Source: Skermanella mucosa
GTDB taxonomy: Bacteria; Pseudomonadota; Alphaproteobacteria; Azospirillales; Azospirillaceae
NCBI RefSeq assembly: GCF_016765655.2
Contig: NZ_CP086106.1
Location: 2,662,501-2,726,500 of the forward strand
Reading direction: 5' to 3'
DNA length: 64,000 bases
A model generated the notes under the pieces. That model did not search any database. It had not been told where the DNA came from and saw only the letters and a program-made list of their open reading frames with translations. The position numbers and the translations under genes were made by a program. Positions 34,594 through 44,062 of this stretch are shown here, one piece after another. The stretch's first letter is position 1, and each line of letters starts with the position of its first letter.

Positions 34594-34630
34594 GCGCGCC
34601 AGCCGCCCCTTTCGGATGGGCATGGCGCGC
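34594..34630 (-). terminator. Hairpin between tpiA and secG
   Basis: GCGCGCCA (34594-34601) and TGGCGCGC (34623-34630) are exact complements, with extra inner pairing of GCCCC/GGGC. On the minus strand a short TTATCGG then TTTTTG follows. It could partly terminate tpiA transcripts or set secG levels. Confidence 0.5.
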
Positions 34631-34666
34631 CTCCGGCCGATATTTACTAACTCGCCGCCGGTTTCG

Positions 34667-35422
34667 CTAGCGGCAAGTTTCCGCGATCGCCCAAAAATCT
34701 TCGGCCACCAGGCTGGCGCCGCCGACCAGGGCACCGTCCACGTCGTCGACCGCCATCAGTTCCGCGGCGTTCGACGGCTTCACCGAACCGCCGTACAGGA
34801 TGCGCACCGCATCGGGATCGCCGGCCCGGCCGACGAGGGTGGCGCGGATATGGGCATGCACCTCGGCCACATCGGCGGCGGTCGCGGTCTTGCCCGTGCC
34901 GATCGCCCAGACCGGCTCGTAGGCGATGACGGTGTTCGCGGCGTCGGCGCCCGCGGGGAGCGAGCCCGCGACCTGGGAGGCGACGACGTCCAGCGCCTGC
35001 CCCGCTTCCCGCTGCTCCAGCGTCTCGCCGACGCAGACGATCGCGATCAGACCGGCGGCATGGCCGGCGGCCGCCTTGGCCGCGACCAGGGCGTCGTCCT
35101 CGCCATGGTTCTGCCGCCGCTCCGAATGGCCGACGATCACGAAGCCCGCGCCCGCGTCGGCCAGCATGGCGGCGCTGATGTCGCCGGTATGGGCGCCCGA
35201 TTCCTTCGGATGGCAGTCCTGCCCGCCGACCGCGAGCGGAGTCCCGGCGACGGCGCCGGCGACCGGATGGACCAGGGTGGCCGGCGGGCAGACCAGCATG
35301 TCGAAGCCGACCGTCCCGGCCGCCGCCAGCCGGCGGGCCAGGTCGGCCGCCAGTTCCAGCCCTGCGGCGTGGAGGCCGTTCATCTTCCAGTTTCCGGCGA
35401 TCAGCTTGCGGCGTGCGGGCAT
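34667..35422 (-). CDS. tpiA: Triosephosphate isomerase
   Basis: A 251-residue TIM-barrel glycolytic enzyme. [11 protein letters not shown] at the N-terminus (catalytic Asn, Lys), catalytic His in VIVGHSERR, catalytic Glu in [12 protein letters not shown] and the phosphate-binding YGGSVKPSN are intact. The start is taken as the ATG at 35420-35422 (MPARRK); the ATG three codons upstream (35431) is equally possible. It diverges from ppiD across a 230-bp promoter gap. Confidence 0.98.
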   Translation of the reverse strand: MPARRKLIAGNWKMNGLHAAGLELAADLARRLAAAGTVGFDMLVCPPATLVHPVAGAVAGTPLAVGGQDCHPKESGAHTGDISAAMLADAGAGFVIVGHSERRQNHGEDDALVAAKAAAGHAAGLIAIVCVGETLEQREAGQALDVVASQVAGSLPAGADAANTVIAYEPVWAIGTGKTATAADVAEVHAHIRATLVGRAGDPDAVRILYGGSVKPSNAAELMAVDDVDGALVGGASLVAEDFWAIAETCR

Positions 35423-35656
35423 GGGCTCCATCTCGTCGTGGGTTGCAGCGAATGTGGGATGCTGTCTAGCAAGCGCCGGGCACCAATTCCACACCGGTGC
35501 GCATCCGTCGGCCGTCGCGGCGGGAGGTTGCCCCGGGAAATCCTCTGTTGCCGCTGTGGGGACCGGCTCCTATGATGCCGCGCCATCCGCGGCGGCGCCG
35601 TCGCAATGCAGTTATAGTTGCCGGTTCGACCGGCCCCGCTTTCAAGACGTTGGAAC

Positions 35657-37537
35657 ATGCTTCAAGCCCTGCGCAGCACCGTCGGTTCCTGGGTCGTCAA
35701 GATCCTGTTCGTCCTCCTGATCCTCAGCTTCGCGGTATGGGGCATCGGCGACATCTTCCGTGGCCGGACCGACACCACCGTCGCCGAGGTCGGTGACGTG
35801 AAGATCTCCACCCAGGAACTGGACAACGCTTTCCGCCAGGAGCTGAACAGGCTGCGCCAGATGCTGGGGGGCCAGATCGACGCCGACCAGGCCCGCCAGC
35901 TGGGGCTGGTCGACCAGACGCTGGAACAGCTCGTCCAGCGCACCCTGCTGAGCCAGGCGGCCGACGAAGCCGGGCTCCGGGTCAGCGACCAACTCGTGCT
36001 GAACGAACTGCGCGAGGAGCCGGCTTTCCGGAACCAACTCGGCCAGTTCGATCCCGACCAGTTCCGCCGCGTGCTGGCCGCCAACCAGCTGACCGAGGAA
36101 GGTTACGTCCAGATCCTGCGCGCGGAGATCAAGCGGACCCAGCTTGTCGGCGCGGTGGCCGCAGGCGCCCAGGCTCCGGCGCCGCTGGTGGAGGACCTGT
36201 TCCGTCGGCAGGCGGAGCGTCGCGTCGCCGAGACGATCCTGGTGCCCAACGCCGCCATGGGCGACGTCGGCGTGCCCGACGATGCCGCCCTGGCCGCCTT
36301 CCACCAGGAAAAGGCGGTCCGCTTCACGGCACCGGAGTTCCGCAAGCTTACCGTCGCCCTGCTGACGGTGGACGACGTCGCCGACGAGATCGCCGTTTCC
36401 GACGAGGATCTGCGGGCCGCATACGACGCGCGCGCCGCCGAGTTCCAGACGCCCGAGCGCCGCACCGTCGATCAGGTCCTGGTCCAGGACGAGGAGACCG
36501 CGCGGACGATCGAGACGGCGCTCAGCCAGGGCCAGAACCTGGAGGAGGCCGCGGCCAGTGCCGGGGCGGAGGTGCTGACGCTCAACGACTTGGCTCGCGA
36601 GGACCTGCTCGGCGAATTGGCCGAGCCGGTGTTCGCCCTCCAGGAAGGGGCGGCCAGCGCTCCGCTCCAGAGCCCGCTCGGCTGGCACATCATGCGCATC
36701 AAGGACATCGAGCCGGGCAGCGTGCAGACCTTCGAGCAGGTGCGCGACACTCTCGCGGCGGAGCTGAAGCGCGACCGAGCGGTAGATCAGGTCTACGAGC
36801 TGGCCAACAAGGTCGAGGATGAACTGGCCGGTGGCGCCAGCATCGAGGACACGGCCCAGCGGCTCGGGCTGCGGGTGACCCGGGTGGAAGCGATCGACGC
36901 CACCGGTCGGCGGCCGGACGGCGGCGCGGTGGAGGATCTGCCCGGCGCCCAGCAGGTCGCCCAGGCGGCCTTCGCCCTTCAGCAGGGCGGCACCGGCAAC
37001 CTGACCGAGATCCAGGGCGGCGGCTATTTCATTGCCCGGGTCGATGCCATCACCCCTGCGGCGCTCCGCCCGCTCGACGCCATCCGCGACGAGGTGGTCG
37101 CCGCCTGGCAGGCCGAGGAGCGCTCCAAGCTGGCGGCCAAGCGTGCGGAGGAAATTGCCGAGCGCCTGCGGGCCGGTACGCCGGCCGGCGAGGCGGCTTC
37201 CCTGGTGCCGGGCGCGATCGAGGGCGTCACCCCGCCGCTGACGCGCGCCGGCCGGGAGACCGGCGGCCTGCCGCCAGCGTCGGTCCAGCAGCTCTTCGAG
37301 ATGACCCAGGGGGAGGTCGCGGTGACGCCGACCCAGGATGGGCAGCTGGTCATCCGCCTGCGCGACATACAGCAGGCCGATCCGGCCTCGTCGGAGCCCC
37401 AGTTGGCGCAGCTTAGACAGGGCGTGCAGCAGGCCGTGGCGGGAGACCTGCTGGCCCAGTTCACCGACGCGCTGCGCCAGAGCCATGCGGTGTCGATTCA
37501 CCAGTCCACCATCGACTCCATGTTCCAGCGGAACTGA
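35657..37537 (+). CDS. ppiD: Membrane-anchored peptidyl-prolyl isomerase PpiD
   Basis: A 626-residue periplasmic chaperone anchored by an N-terminal TM helix (VVKILFVLLILSFAVWGIGDIF, about 13-34 region). A SurA-N-like chaperone domain follows, then a parvulin domain (about 260-360) with AREDLLGELAEPVFALQEGAASAPLQSPLGWHIMRI content in the usual order, and a second PpiC-like region. The start is the ATG at 35657 (MLQALRS); the longer frame from 35618 lacks a ribosome site. It aids outer-membrane and periplasmic protein folding at the Sec exit. trpE starts 6 bp after it, a conserved alphaproteobacterial link. Confidence 0.93.
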   Translation: MLQALRSTVGSWVVKILFVLLILSFAVWGIGDIFRGRTDTTVAEVGDVKISTQELDNAFRQELNRLRQMLGGQIDADQARQLGLVDQTLEQLVQRTLLSQAADEAGLRVSDQLVLNELREEPAFRNQLGQFDPDQFRRVLAANQLTEEGYVQILRAEIKRTQLVGAVAAGAQAPAPLVEDLFRRQAERRVAETILVPNAAMGDVGVPDDAALAAFHQEKAVRFTAPEFRKLTVALLTVDDVADEIAVSDEDLRAAYDARAAEFQTPERRTVDQVLVQDEETARTIETALSQGQNLEEAAASAGAEVLTLNDLAREDLLGELAEPVFALQEGAASAPLQSPLGWHIMRIKDIEPGSVQTFEQVRDTLAAELKRDRAVDQVYELANKVEDELAGGASIEDTAQRLGLRVTRVEAIDATGRRPDGGAVEDLPGAQQVAQAAFALQQGGTGNLTEIQGGGYFIARVDAITPAALRPLDAIRDEVVAAWQAEERSKLAAKRAEEIAERLRAGTPAGEAASLVPGAIEGVTPPLTRAGRETGGLPPASVQQLFEMTQGEVAVTPTQDGQLVIRLRDIQQADPASSEPQLAQLRQGVQQAVAGDLLAQFTDALRQSHAVSIHQSTIDSMFQRN

Positions 37538-37543
37538 CCGATC

Positions 37544-39049
37544 ATGAAGGCCCTGCCCGCCCGTCCCGGCTTCGTCGAAACCTATGGGGCAGGTCGGCCC
37601 CAGGTCGTCTGGACCACCCTGGTCAGCGACCTCGAGACCCCGGTTTCGGCCATGATCAAGCTGGCCGACGGCCAGAAGAACTGTTTCCTCCTGGAGTCGG
37701 TCACCGGCGGGGAGGTGCGCGGCCGGTACTCGTTCATCGGGCTGAGGCCGGACCTGATCTGGCGGTGCCGCCGCGACAGGGTCGAGATCAATCGGCGAGC
37801 CCGGTTCGACACCGCCGCGTTCGAACCGACCGACGAGCCGCCGCTCCAGGCGCTGCGCTCACTCCTGGCGGAAAGCCGGATCGACCTGCCGGCCGAACTG
37901 CCGCCCATGGCGGCCGGCTTGTTCGGCTATCTCGGCTACGACATGGTCCGGCTGATCGAGCGGCTGCCCGACGACAACCCGGACATGCTCGGCATTCCCG
38001 ACGCGATCCTGATGCGGCCGACCATCATCGCGGTGTTCGACGGGATCCAGAACCAGATCACGCTGGTGACTCCGGTCTGGCCGGCCGCCGGCCTGGATGC
38101 CGACGCCGCCTATGACCTTGCCCTGGAACGGCTGGGCGACGCCATATCCGACCTGCAGCGCAACCTGCCCTACCGGCGCGAGGCGACGGCGGTGACGCGG
38201 GCCTTGCCGGAGCCGGTGTCGAACACCACGCGGGAGGAATACCACGCGATCGTCGAGCGGGCGAAGGAGTACATCCGGGCCGGCGACGTGTTCCAGGTGG
38301 TGCCCTCTCACCGGTTCAGCGTCCCGTTCGAGCTGCCGCCCTTCAGCCTGTACCGGGCGCTCCGACGGCTGAACCCGTCGCCGTTCCTGCTTTACCTGGA
38401 TTTCGAGGATCTCAGCATCGTCGGCTCCAGCCCGGAGATCCTGGTGCGGCTGCGCGATGGCAAGGTGACGATCCGCCCGATCGCCGGCACCCGCAAGCGC
38501 GGCGCCACGCCGGAGGAGGACAAGATCCTGGCCGCGGACCTGCTGTCCGATCCCAAGGAACTGTCGGAGCACCTGATGCTCCTGGACCTGGGCCGCAACG
38601 ATGTCGGGCGCGTGGCCGAGATCGGCTCCGTCACGGTGACGGAACGGATGGTGATCGAGTACTACTCCCATGTCATGCATATCGTTTCGAACGTGGAAGG
38701 AACGATCGATCCGAAGCATGATGCGCTGGACGCCCTGTTCGCCGGATTTCCCGCCGGCACCGTGTCCGGTGCGCCCAAGGTCCGGGCGATGGAGATCATC
38801 GATGAGCTGGAGAAGGCCCGCCGCGGGGTCTATGGCGGCTGCGTCGGCTATTTCGGCGCGAACGGCGCCATGGACACCTGCATCGCGCTGCGCACCGCCG
38901 TGCTGAAGGACGGTATCATGCATGTCCAGGCCGGCGGCGGCGTGGTCGCCGACAGCGATCCGGAAGCCGAGTACCAGGAAACGGTCAACAAGTCCCGGGC
39001 GCTGATCCGCGCCGCGGAGGAGGCCGTCAGGTTCGCCTCATCGCGCTGA
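37544..39049 (+). CDS. trpE: Anthranilate synthase component I
   Basis: A 501-residue chorismate-binding enzyme, first step of tryptophan synthesis, working with TrpG. The N-terminal feedback region has LLES (FLLESVTGGEVRGRYSFIG). The C-terminal chorismate domain has IRPIAGTRKRG, DLGRNDVGRV, MHIVSNVEG, FPAGTVSGAPK and GGCVGYFG. It is transcribed from ppiD. In this genome trpG is not adjacent: a convergent copper-type operon lies between them. Confidence 0.98.
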   Translation: MKALPARPGFVETYGAGRPQVVWTTLVSDLETPVSAMIKLADGQKNCFLLESVTGGEVRGRYSFIGLRPDLIWRCRRDRVEINRRARFDTAAFEPTDEPPLQALRSLLAESRIDLPAELPPMAAGLFGYLGYDMVRLIERLPDDNPDMLGIPDAILMRPTIIAVFDGIQNQITLVTPVWPAAGLDADAAYDLALERLGDAISDLQRNLPYRREATAVTRALPEPVSNTTREEYHAIVERAKEYIRAGDVFQVVPSHRFSVPFELPPFSLYRALRRLNPSPFLLYLDFEDLSIVGSSPEILVRLRDGKVTIRPIAGTRKRGATPEEDKILAADLLSDPKELSEHLMLLDLGRNDVGRVAEIGSVTVTERMVIEYYSHVMHIVSNVEGTIDPKHDALDALFAGFPAGTVSGAPKVRAMEIIDELEKARRGVYGGCVGYFGANGAMDTCIALRTAVLKDGIMHVQAGGGVVADSDPEAEYQETVNKSRALIRAAEEAVRFASSR

Positions 39050-39055
39050 CGTGAC

Positions 39056-39090
39056 GCGGCGCGGGTCGGCGGGGAGCCGGCCCGCGCCGC
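39056..39090. terminator. Long hairpin between convergent trpE and the HMA gene
   Basis: GCGGCGCGGG (39056-39065) pairs with CCCGCGCCGC (39081-39090), continued inward by a wobble pair and CGGC/GCCG to a 5-nt loop, about 15 bp in all. No T-run on either strand. Its place between two convergent genes suggests bidirectional transcription ending. Confidence 0.6.
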
Positions 39091-39112
39091 TCAGCGAGAG
39101 CGATCGCGGCGG

Positions 39113-39325
39113 TCAGGCCGCCGACGCCACGCCGTCGAAATCGAATCCGGCGCCTTCGACCGCGTCCTTGACGGCGTCCGCCGACAGGTTGCCATCCACC
39201 GCGACGGTGCCGGCCGCCAAGTCGACATCGACCTTGGCCTGCCCGTCCTTGGCAGTGATGGCATTGGTGACCGAGCGGGCACAGCCGCCGCAGGTCATGC
39301 CGGACACCTTGTATTTCGTGCTCAT
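39113..39325 (-). CDS. Heavy-metal-associated domain protein, CopZ-like copper chaperone
   Basis: A 70-residue ferredoxin-fold HMA protein with the metal motif GMTCGGCARSV (C12 and C15), almost certainly carrying Cu(I) in the cytosol. It is a stand-alone chaperone of CopZ size; no copper ATPase gene lies nearby. It lies 41 bp downstream of the polysaccharide deacetylase gene and is in line with cueR, so copper-dependent transcription from the CueR-type promoter is likely. Confidence 0.9.
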   Translation of the reverse strand: MSTKYKVSGMTCGGCARSVTNAITAKDGQAKVDVDLAAGTVAVDGNLSADAVKDAVEGAGFDFDGVASAA

Positions 39326-39366
39326 GGTTCTCTCCTCGGTGCACTTGGTTGGTTCAGGTCAACCGT

Positions 39367-40506
39367 TCAGCCGTTGGGCTGGCGGTATTTCAGGACGGCG
39401 CTGACGGGGACCAGCGCGAAGCCGCGCGCCGCGACGGCAGGAAGCCACTGCGACAGGGCCTCGACTGTCACGTCGTGCGGATGGCCGATCGCGACGGCGT
39501 AGCCCTGGCGCCTGGCGACGGCCTCCACCTTGGCGAGGCTTGCCCGCACCGCCGCGGGGCTCATGTCGTGGTCCAGGAAGACGTCGCGGCCGACGGTCGG
39601 CACCTGAAGCTCCCGGGCGACGCTGGAGGCGATGCTCCGCGTCGTGGTGCGGCTGTCCAGGAACACCAGCCCGCGCCGGTGAAGCTCCGACAGGACTGTA
39701 CGCATGCCCGGCCGATCCTCGGTGAAGCGGCTGCCCATGTGGTTGTTGATGCCGATATACCCGTCGAACGCCTTCAGTCCCTGGTCGAGCCGCCGCAGCA
39801 GTTCCCCGCTGCCGGCGCTCACTGTCATGGCGCCCGGGCCGGGGTCTATGTCGCCGCCCTGGGGCTCCATCGGGATATGGACCATCAGTTCGTGCCCGGC
39901 CGCGCGGGCCGCCCGGGTCTGCCGAGGCAGATCGTTGGCATAGGGTAGCCAGGCAAGAGTCAACGGTCCCGGCAGCCCAACGACGCGGGCGCTCCGCTTG
40001 CGGTCGAGCCCCATGTCGTCGATCACGATCGCGATCATGGGACCTGAATGGGGCGCCGTGAACGAAAGGGCGTTCCTGAGCCACGCGGGCGCCCCGGGAG
40101 CCACCGCTTCGGGCGGCATGGCGGGCGCCAGGGGCGGCGGCAGCACCGCGGCCAGGATCGGCGGTATCGGTACCGGCTTGACGGCCGGAGCCAGCGGCGG
40201 GGATGGCGGGACGGCCTCGGCGGGTTCAGAAAGGCGCGGCGGTTCGACCGGCGGCGTCTCGATCCGCGGAACTGTCGGACGCACCGGCGCGGGACGGATG
40301 GTCGCGACCTGCGCCGGAGGGCGCTGCGGTTCGTGCTGGTACAGGAAGCCGAAGATCGCCCCGGCGGCGAAGGTGGCGGCGATTGCCGCGCCGGCCAATG
40401 CCGCCGGCCTCATGCGACCGCCGAGCGCCCTCAGCACAGGTCCCCTGGACAGGGATCTTGGCCGGGCACGCCGCGGCTTCGGCGTTTTTGACTTGGGAGA
40501 TGCCAT
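39367..40506 (-). CDS. Divergent polysaccharide deacetylase family protein (YibQ-like)
   Basis: A 379-residue protein. The N-terminus is basic with one TM/signal-anchor (about residues 34-55, AALAGAAIAATFAAGAIFGFLYQ), followed by a Pro/Ala-rich periplasmic linker (60-135). Residues about 155-375 are the divergent polysaccharide deacetylase domain (DUF610, YibQ): IAIVIDDMGLDR, VHIPMEPQG, GINNHMGSRFT, FLDSRTT and AIGHPHDVT. These fit a metal-dependent NodB-like fold facing the periplasm. The substrate is unknown. It starts 3 bp after cueR, which is an unusual partner for it. Confidence 0.9.
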   Translation of the reverse strand: MASPKSKTPKPRRARPRSLSRGPVLRALGGRMRPAALAGAAIAATFAAGAIFGFLYQHEPQRPPAQVATIRPAPVRPTVPRIETPPVEPPRLSEPAEAVPPSPPLAPAVKPVPIPPILAAVLPPPLAPAMPPEAVAPGAPAWLRNALSFTAPHSGPMIAIVIDDMGLDRKRSARVVGLPGPLTLAWLPYANDLPRQTRAARAAGHELMVHIPMEPQGGDIDPGPGAMTVSAGSGELLRRLDQGLKAFDGYIGINNHMGSRFTEDRPGMRTVLSELHRRGLVFLDSRTTTRSIASSVARELQVPTVGRDVFLDHDMSPAAVRASLAKVEAVARRQGYAVAIGHPHDVTVEALSQWLPAVAARGFALVPVSAVLKYRQPNG

Positions 40507-40509
40507 GGG

Positions 40510-40920
40510 TCAGGCGCAATGCTCCGCCGACGTGGGAGTCGCCAGCGATTCGAGGATGGGGCAGTCCGGTCGGTCGTCGCCATGGCAACGGTCCACCAGC
40601 GTTAGCAGCGATTCGCGGATGCTGCGAAGTTCCGCGATCTTCGCGTCGATTTCCGCGATGTGGCCGCGCGCGAGGGCCTTGACGTCGGCGCTGGCGCGGC
40701 TGCGGTCGCGCCACAAGGCCAGCAGGCTGCCGACGTCCCGGACGGAGAAGCCGAGCGAACGGGCATGCGACACGAAGCGCAGGGTCTGGACCTCCTCCTC
40801 CGTGTAGACGCGATAGCCGTTGGCGCTTCGGCCTGCCGACGAGATCAGGCCGATGCTCTCGTAATAGCGGATCGTCTTGGCGGGCACGCCCGACCGTTTC
40901 GAAGCCGTTCCGATGTTCAT
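40510..40920 (-). CDS. cueR: Cu(I)-responsive MerR-family regulator CueR
   Basis: A 136-residue MerR-family activator. N-terminal helix-turn-helix and wing (MNIGTASKRSGVPAKTIRYYE), a dimerisation helix, and the copper-binding cysteines C112 and C120 in RCHGDDRPDCP, the spacing known for CueR/HmrR. The start MNIG at 40920 is chosen; five more residues upstream are possible but not conserved. It is transcribed away from trpG and followed directly by the deacetylase and the HMA chaperone genes. A well-matching CueR-type promoter lies about 95 bp upstream. Confidence 0.93.
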   Translation of the reverse strand: MNIGTASKRSGVPAKTIRYYESIGLISSAGRSANGYRVYTEEEVQTLRFVSHARSLGFSVRDVGSLLALWRDRSRASADVKALARGHIAEIDAKIAELRSIRESLLTLVDRCHGDDRPDCPILESLATPTSAEHCA

Positions 40921-40946
40921 TGACCAGTTTCCCATTCGACAGCGCG

Positions 40947-40979
40947 TTACGATCGGTCGTGATCGTTAATGGATCGTTA
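40947..40979. repeat. Cluster of GATCGTTA-type octamers
   Basis: GATCGTTA occurs at 40961-40968 and 40972-40979 (11-bp spacing, one helical turn) and an inverted near-copy at 40947-40954. It lies between the CueR-type promoter and the cueR start, upstream of divergent trpG. Possibly a binding site for a second regulator. Confidence 0.35.
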
Positions 40980-41013
40980 CTCAAGTGTCCCGGACATCCC
41001 GCCCCAGATTACG

Positions 41014-41044
41014 GATATGGGGCTTCCAGTGGCTGGAAGGTCAA
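41014..41044 (-). promoter_or_regulatory. MerR/CueR-type promoter with operator dyad, driving cueR
   Basis: On the minus strand: -35 TTGACC (41039-41044), a 19-bp spacer, and a weak -10 CATATC (41014-41019). The spacer contains CCTTCC-N7-GGAAGC (41022-41040), one base short of a perfect CueR dyad; the core CTTCCAG/CTGGAAG is perfect. An over-long 19-20-bp spacer with the dyad inside is the hallmark of MerR-family promoters that are twisted into activity by the metal-loaded regulator. Confidence 0.75.
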
Positions 41045-41078
41045 GGCCCGACCCTATGAACCCGTCCGCGGCCCAAGC

Positions 41079-41105
41079 GGCGCGCTGGAAATCCGCGGGC
41101 GCGCC
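41079..41105 (+). promoter_or_regulatory. Hairpin in the trpG leader
   Basis: GGCGCGC (41079-41085) and GCGCGCC (41099-41105) pair exactly, followed by TTGT, 51 bp upstream of trpG. No tandem-Trp leader peptide precedes it, so classical attenuation is not supported. Confidence 0.35.
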
Positions 41106-41155
41106 TTGTAGGGTATCGGCTCGCTGTTTCCCATTTGTTTGCCGCGGATTGCCGC

Positions 41156-41749
41156 ATGCTGCTGCTGATCGACAACTATGACAGTTTCACCTACAACCTC
41201 GTCCATTTCCTCGGGGAACTGGGCGCCGAAATCGTGGTGAAGCGCAATGACGCATTGACGGTGGCACAGGCGCTAGATCTGCGCCCCGACGGCATCGTGC
41301 TGTCTCCCGGTCCCTGCGATCCCGACAAGGCCGGCATCTGCCTGGACATGATCAGGGCCGCCGCGGAGCGGCGCCTGCCGCTGCTGGGCGTCTGCCTGGG
41401 CCACCAAGCCATCGGGCAGGCGTTCGGCGGGCGCGTGATCCGGGCGCCGGCGCCGATGCACGGCAAGATCAGCATGATGAGCCATTCCGGCGAGAGCGTG
41501 CTGGCGGGATTGCCCTCTCCTTTCCCAGCGACCCGCTACCATTCCCTGATCGTCGAGCGCGAGACCCTGCCCGACTCGCTTGGCGTCACGGCGGAGAGCG
41601 AGGACGGCCTGATCATGGGCCTGATGCACCGCGAGCTGCCGATCCACGGCGTCCAGTTCCACCCGGAAAGCATCGCGTCCGAGAACGGCCACGAACTGCT
41701 GGCCAACTTCGTCCGGATGACCGGCGCCCCGGCGGAGCGCGCGGCATGA
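41156..41749 (+). CDS. trpG: Anthranilate synthase component II (glutamine amidotransferase)
   Basis: A 197-residue class-I amidotransferase that supplies ammonia to TrpE. The catalytic triad is visible: Cys in [10 protein letters not shown], and His/Glu in [10 protein letters not shown]. The start [15 protein letters not shown] at 41156 is standard; a TTG seven codons upstream is rejected. Its stop overlaps the trpD start (ATGA). It heads trpG-trpD-trpC-moaC-moeA. Confidence 0.98.
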   Translation: MLLLIDNYDSFTYNLVHFLGELGAEIVVKRNDALTVAQALDLRPDGIVLSPGPCDPDKAGICLDMIRAAAERRLPLLGVCLGHQAIGQAFGGRVIRAPAPMHGKISMMSHSGESVLAGLPSPFPATRYHSLIVERETLPDSLGVTAESEDGLIMGLMHRELPIHGVQFHPESIASENGHELLANFVRMTGAPAERAA

Positions 41750-42783
41750 CGGCCGATATGTCGGACATGAAGGCGATACTGGCTGGCGTCGCCGCGGGCC
41801 GGCGCCTTGGCGAATCCGAGGCCGAGCTTGCCTTCGACATCATCATGTCGGGCAACGCGACGCCGGCGCAGATGGGCGGCTTCCTGATGGCCCTGCGGGT
41901 GCGCGGCGAGACTGTGGAGGAGATAACCGGCGCCGCCCGCACCATGCGGGCCAAGGCGGTGCCGATCAAGGCCCCTCCCGGAACGATCGACACCTGCGGC
42001 ACCGGTGGCGACGCCTCCGGCACCTACAACATCTCGACCGCGACGGCCCTGGTGGTGGCATCCTGCGGCGTCCCGGTCGCCAAGCACGGCAACCGCGCGG
42101 CGTCGAGCAAGTCCGGCGCCGCCGACGTGCTGACCGCCCTAGGCGTCGACATCGAGTGCGAGATGGCCCTGGTGCAGCGGGCCCTCGACGAGATCGGCAT
42201 CTGCTTCCTGATGGCGCCGAGGCACCATACGGCCATGCGCAACGTGGCGGGAACGCGGGTCGAGCTGGGAACCCGGACGATCTTCAACCTGATGGGCCCG
42301 CTGTCTAACCCGGCGGGCGCGAAGCGGCAGCTTCTCGGCGTCTTCTCCAAGGAATGGCTGGAGCCGATCGCCCAGGTCCTGGCCCGGCTGGGATCGGAAA
42401 CCGCCTGGGTCGTCCACGGCTCCGACGGATTGGACGAACTGACCACCACCGGCGCGTCCCATGTGGCGCAGCTGAAGGACGGCGTGGTCACCCGGTTCGA
42501 CATCGAGCCGGCGCAGGCCGGGCTCCTGCTGTCCAGCCCCTCCGACCTGAAGGGCGGCGACGCCGCGACCAACGCGGAGGCGCTGAACGCGGTTCTCGCC
42601 GGAGCCCACGGGGCCTATCGGGACATCGTGCTGTTGAACAGCGCCGCGGCCCTGCTGGTCGCCGGCAAAGCCCCGGATTTGGCCGGAGCGGTTGCTCTCG
42701 GACGCGACGCCATCGACAGCGGGCGCGCGCGAACGGTTCTCGACCGCCTGGTCGCCATCACCAACAGCGGAGGCTCGGCATGA
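41746..42783 (+). CDS. trpD: Anthranilate phosphoribosyltransferase
   Basis: A 345-residue enzyme that joins anthranilate and PRPP. PRPP-binding motifs DTCGTGGD (near residue 84) and [21 protein letters not shown] are intact, and the Mg-binding DE of GSDGLDELT is present. Overlaps trpG and trpC by 4 bp each (ATGA), so the four genes are translated in series. Confidence 0.98.
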   Translation: MTADMSDMKAILAGVAAGRRLGESEAELAFDIIMSGNATPAQMGGFLMALRVRGETVEEITGAARTMRAKAVPIKAPPGTIDTCGTGGDASGTYNISTATALVVASCGVPVAKHGNRAASSKSGAADVLTALGVDIECEMALVQRALDEIGICFLMAPRHHTAMRNVAGTRVELGTRTIFNLMGPLSNPAGAKRQLLGVFSKEWLEPIAQVLARLGSETAWVVHGSDGLDELTTTGASHVAQLKDGVVTRFDIEPAQAGLLLSSPSDLKGGDAATNAEALNAVLAGAHGAYRDIVLLNSAAALLVAGKAPDLAGAVALGRDAIDSGRARTVLDRLVAITNSGGSA

Positions 42784-43583
42784 GCGACGTATTGACCCGC
42801 ATCTGTGCCGACAAGCGCGCCCATGTCGCGGCGAGGCGCGCGGAGCACAGCTTCGCCGAGATGGACCGCGCGGCCTTGAAGGCCGACCCGCCGCGGGGGT
42901 TCACATCCTCCCTGCGGCGGAAAATGGCTGCGGGCGACTATGGCTTGATCGCAGAGATCAAGCGAGCATCGCCCAGCAAAGGATTGATTCGGCAGGATTT
43001 CAACCCAGCCGAATTGGCGCGTGCCTATCAGGCCGGTGGGGCGGCATGCCTGTCCGTCCTGACCGATGTCCCGTACTTCCAGGGCCAGGACTCGTTCCTG
43101 GTTGAGGCCCGCGCCGCTTGCGGATTGCCTTGTCTTCGCAAGGACTTCATGCTCGATCCTTATCAAGTGGTCGAAGCCCGGGCGCTTGGTGCCGACTGCA
43201 TCCTGCTGATCATGGCGGCGCTCGACGACGCGACGGCCCGGGAGCTGGCCGAGGTTGCGGCGCGCTACGGTATGGATGTCCTTCTGGAAGTCCACAACGG
43301 CGAGGAACTCGACCGGGCACTTCATCTTCCGTGTGAACTGATCGGCATCAATAACAGGAATCTCAAGACCTTGGCGGTGGATCTTGCCGTTACGGAAGAG
43401 TTGGCGGCGCGGGTCCCCGCAGACCGCCTGCTGGTCAGCGAGAGCGGTCTCTACGGACCGGATGACCTGGAGCGGATGGCCGGGGTCGGTGCCCGCTGCT
43501 TCCTGGTCGGCGAGAGCCTGATGCGTCAGGCCGATGTCACGGAGGCGACCCGGACCCTGCTGTCCCGCCGGGCCGCCGCATGA
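42780..43583 (+). CDS. trpC: Indole-3-glycerol-phosphate synthase
   Basis: A 267-residue TIM-barrel enzyme. [12 protein letters not shown] (catalytic Lys), [34 protein letters not shown] and [11 protein letters not shown] are in family order. A stand-alone TrpC without fused TrpF, as usual in alphaproteobacteria. The start overlaps trpD by 4 bp and the stop overlaps moaC by 4 bp. Confidence 0.98.
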   Translation: MSDVLTRICADKRAHVAARRAEHSFAEMDRAALKADPPRGFTSSLRRKMAAGDYGLIAEIKRASPSKGLIRQDFNPAELARAYQAGGAACLSVLTDVPYFQGQDSFLVEARAACGLPCLRKDFMLDPYQVVEARALGADCILLIMAALDDATARELAEVAARYGMDVLLEVHNGEELDRALHLPCELIGINNRNLKTLAVDLAVTEELAARVPADRLLVSESGLYGPDDLERMAGVGARCFLVGESLMRQADVTEATRTLLSRRAAA

Positions 43584-44062
43584 CCGGCGGCTTCACCCAT
43601 TTCGATGCCGAGGGGCGCGCCGTGATGGTCGACGTCTCGGATAAGGACGAGACGGAGCGCACCGCGACCGCCACCGGGTCAGTCTTCATGGAGGCGGAGA
43701 CCCTGGCCCTGATCATGTCCGGCGGGCTGAAGAAAGGCGACGTGCTGTCCGTCGCGCGGCTTGCCGGCATCATGGCGGCCAAGCGGACGCCCGACCTGAT
43801 CCCGCTCTGCCACCCGCTGGCGCTGACCTCGGTCAAGGTCGACCTGACCTGCGACCCCGGCCGCAGCGCGGTGGACATCACGGCGACCTGCAAGCTGAGG
43901 GGCCGCACCGGCGTCGAGATGGAGGCGCTGACGGCCGTCTCGGTCGCGGCGCTCACGGTCTACGACATGTGCAAGGCGGTGGACCGCGCCATGACCATCG
44001 GCGACGTGCGCCTGGCCCACAAGGCCGGTGGCAAGAGTGGCGAGTACGGGACGCCGCGATGA
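43580..44062 (+). CDS. moaC: Cyclic pyranopterin monophosphate synthase MoaC
   Basis: A 160-residue enzyme making cyclic pyranopterin monophosphate in molybdenum-cofactor synthesis with MoaA. Signature segments are [49 protein letters not shown] and the catalytic lysines near [11 protein letters not shown]. Coupled by 4-bp overlaps to trpC and moeA. Confidence 0.98.
   Translation: MTGGFTHFDAEGRAVMVDVSDKDETERTATATGSVFMEAETLALIMSGGLKKGDVLSVARLAGIMAAKRTPDLIPLCHPLALTSVKVDLTCDPGRSAVDITATCKLRGRTGVEMEALTAVSVAALTVYDMCKAVDRAMTIGDVRLAHKAGGKSGEYGTPR

Noticed and set aside
35642-37501. A 619-codon minus-strand frame opposite ppiD
   Set aside because: Antisense of ppiD; no protein-like motifs.
41045-41155. 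Tryptophan attenuator before trpG
   Set aside because: A hairpin is present, but no leader peptide with tandem Trp codons precedes it.
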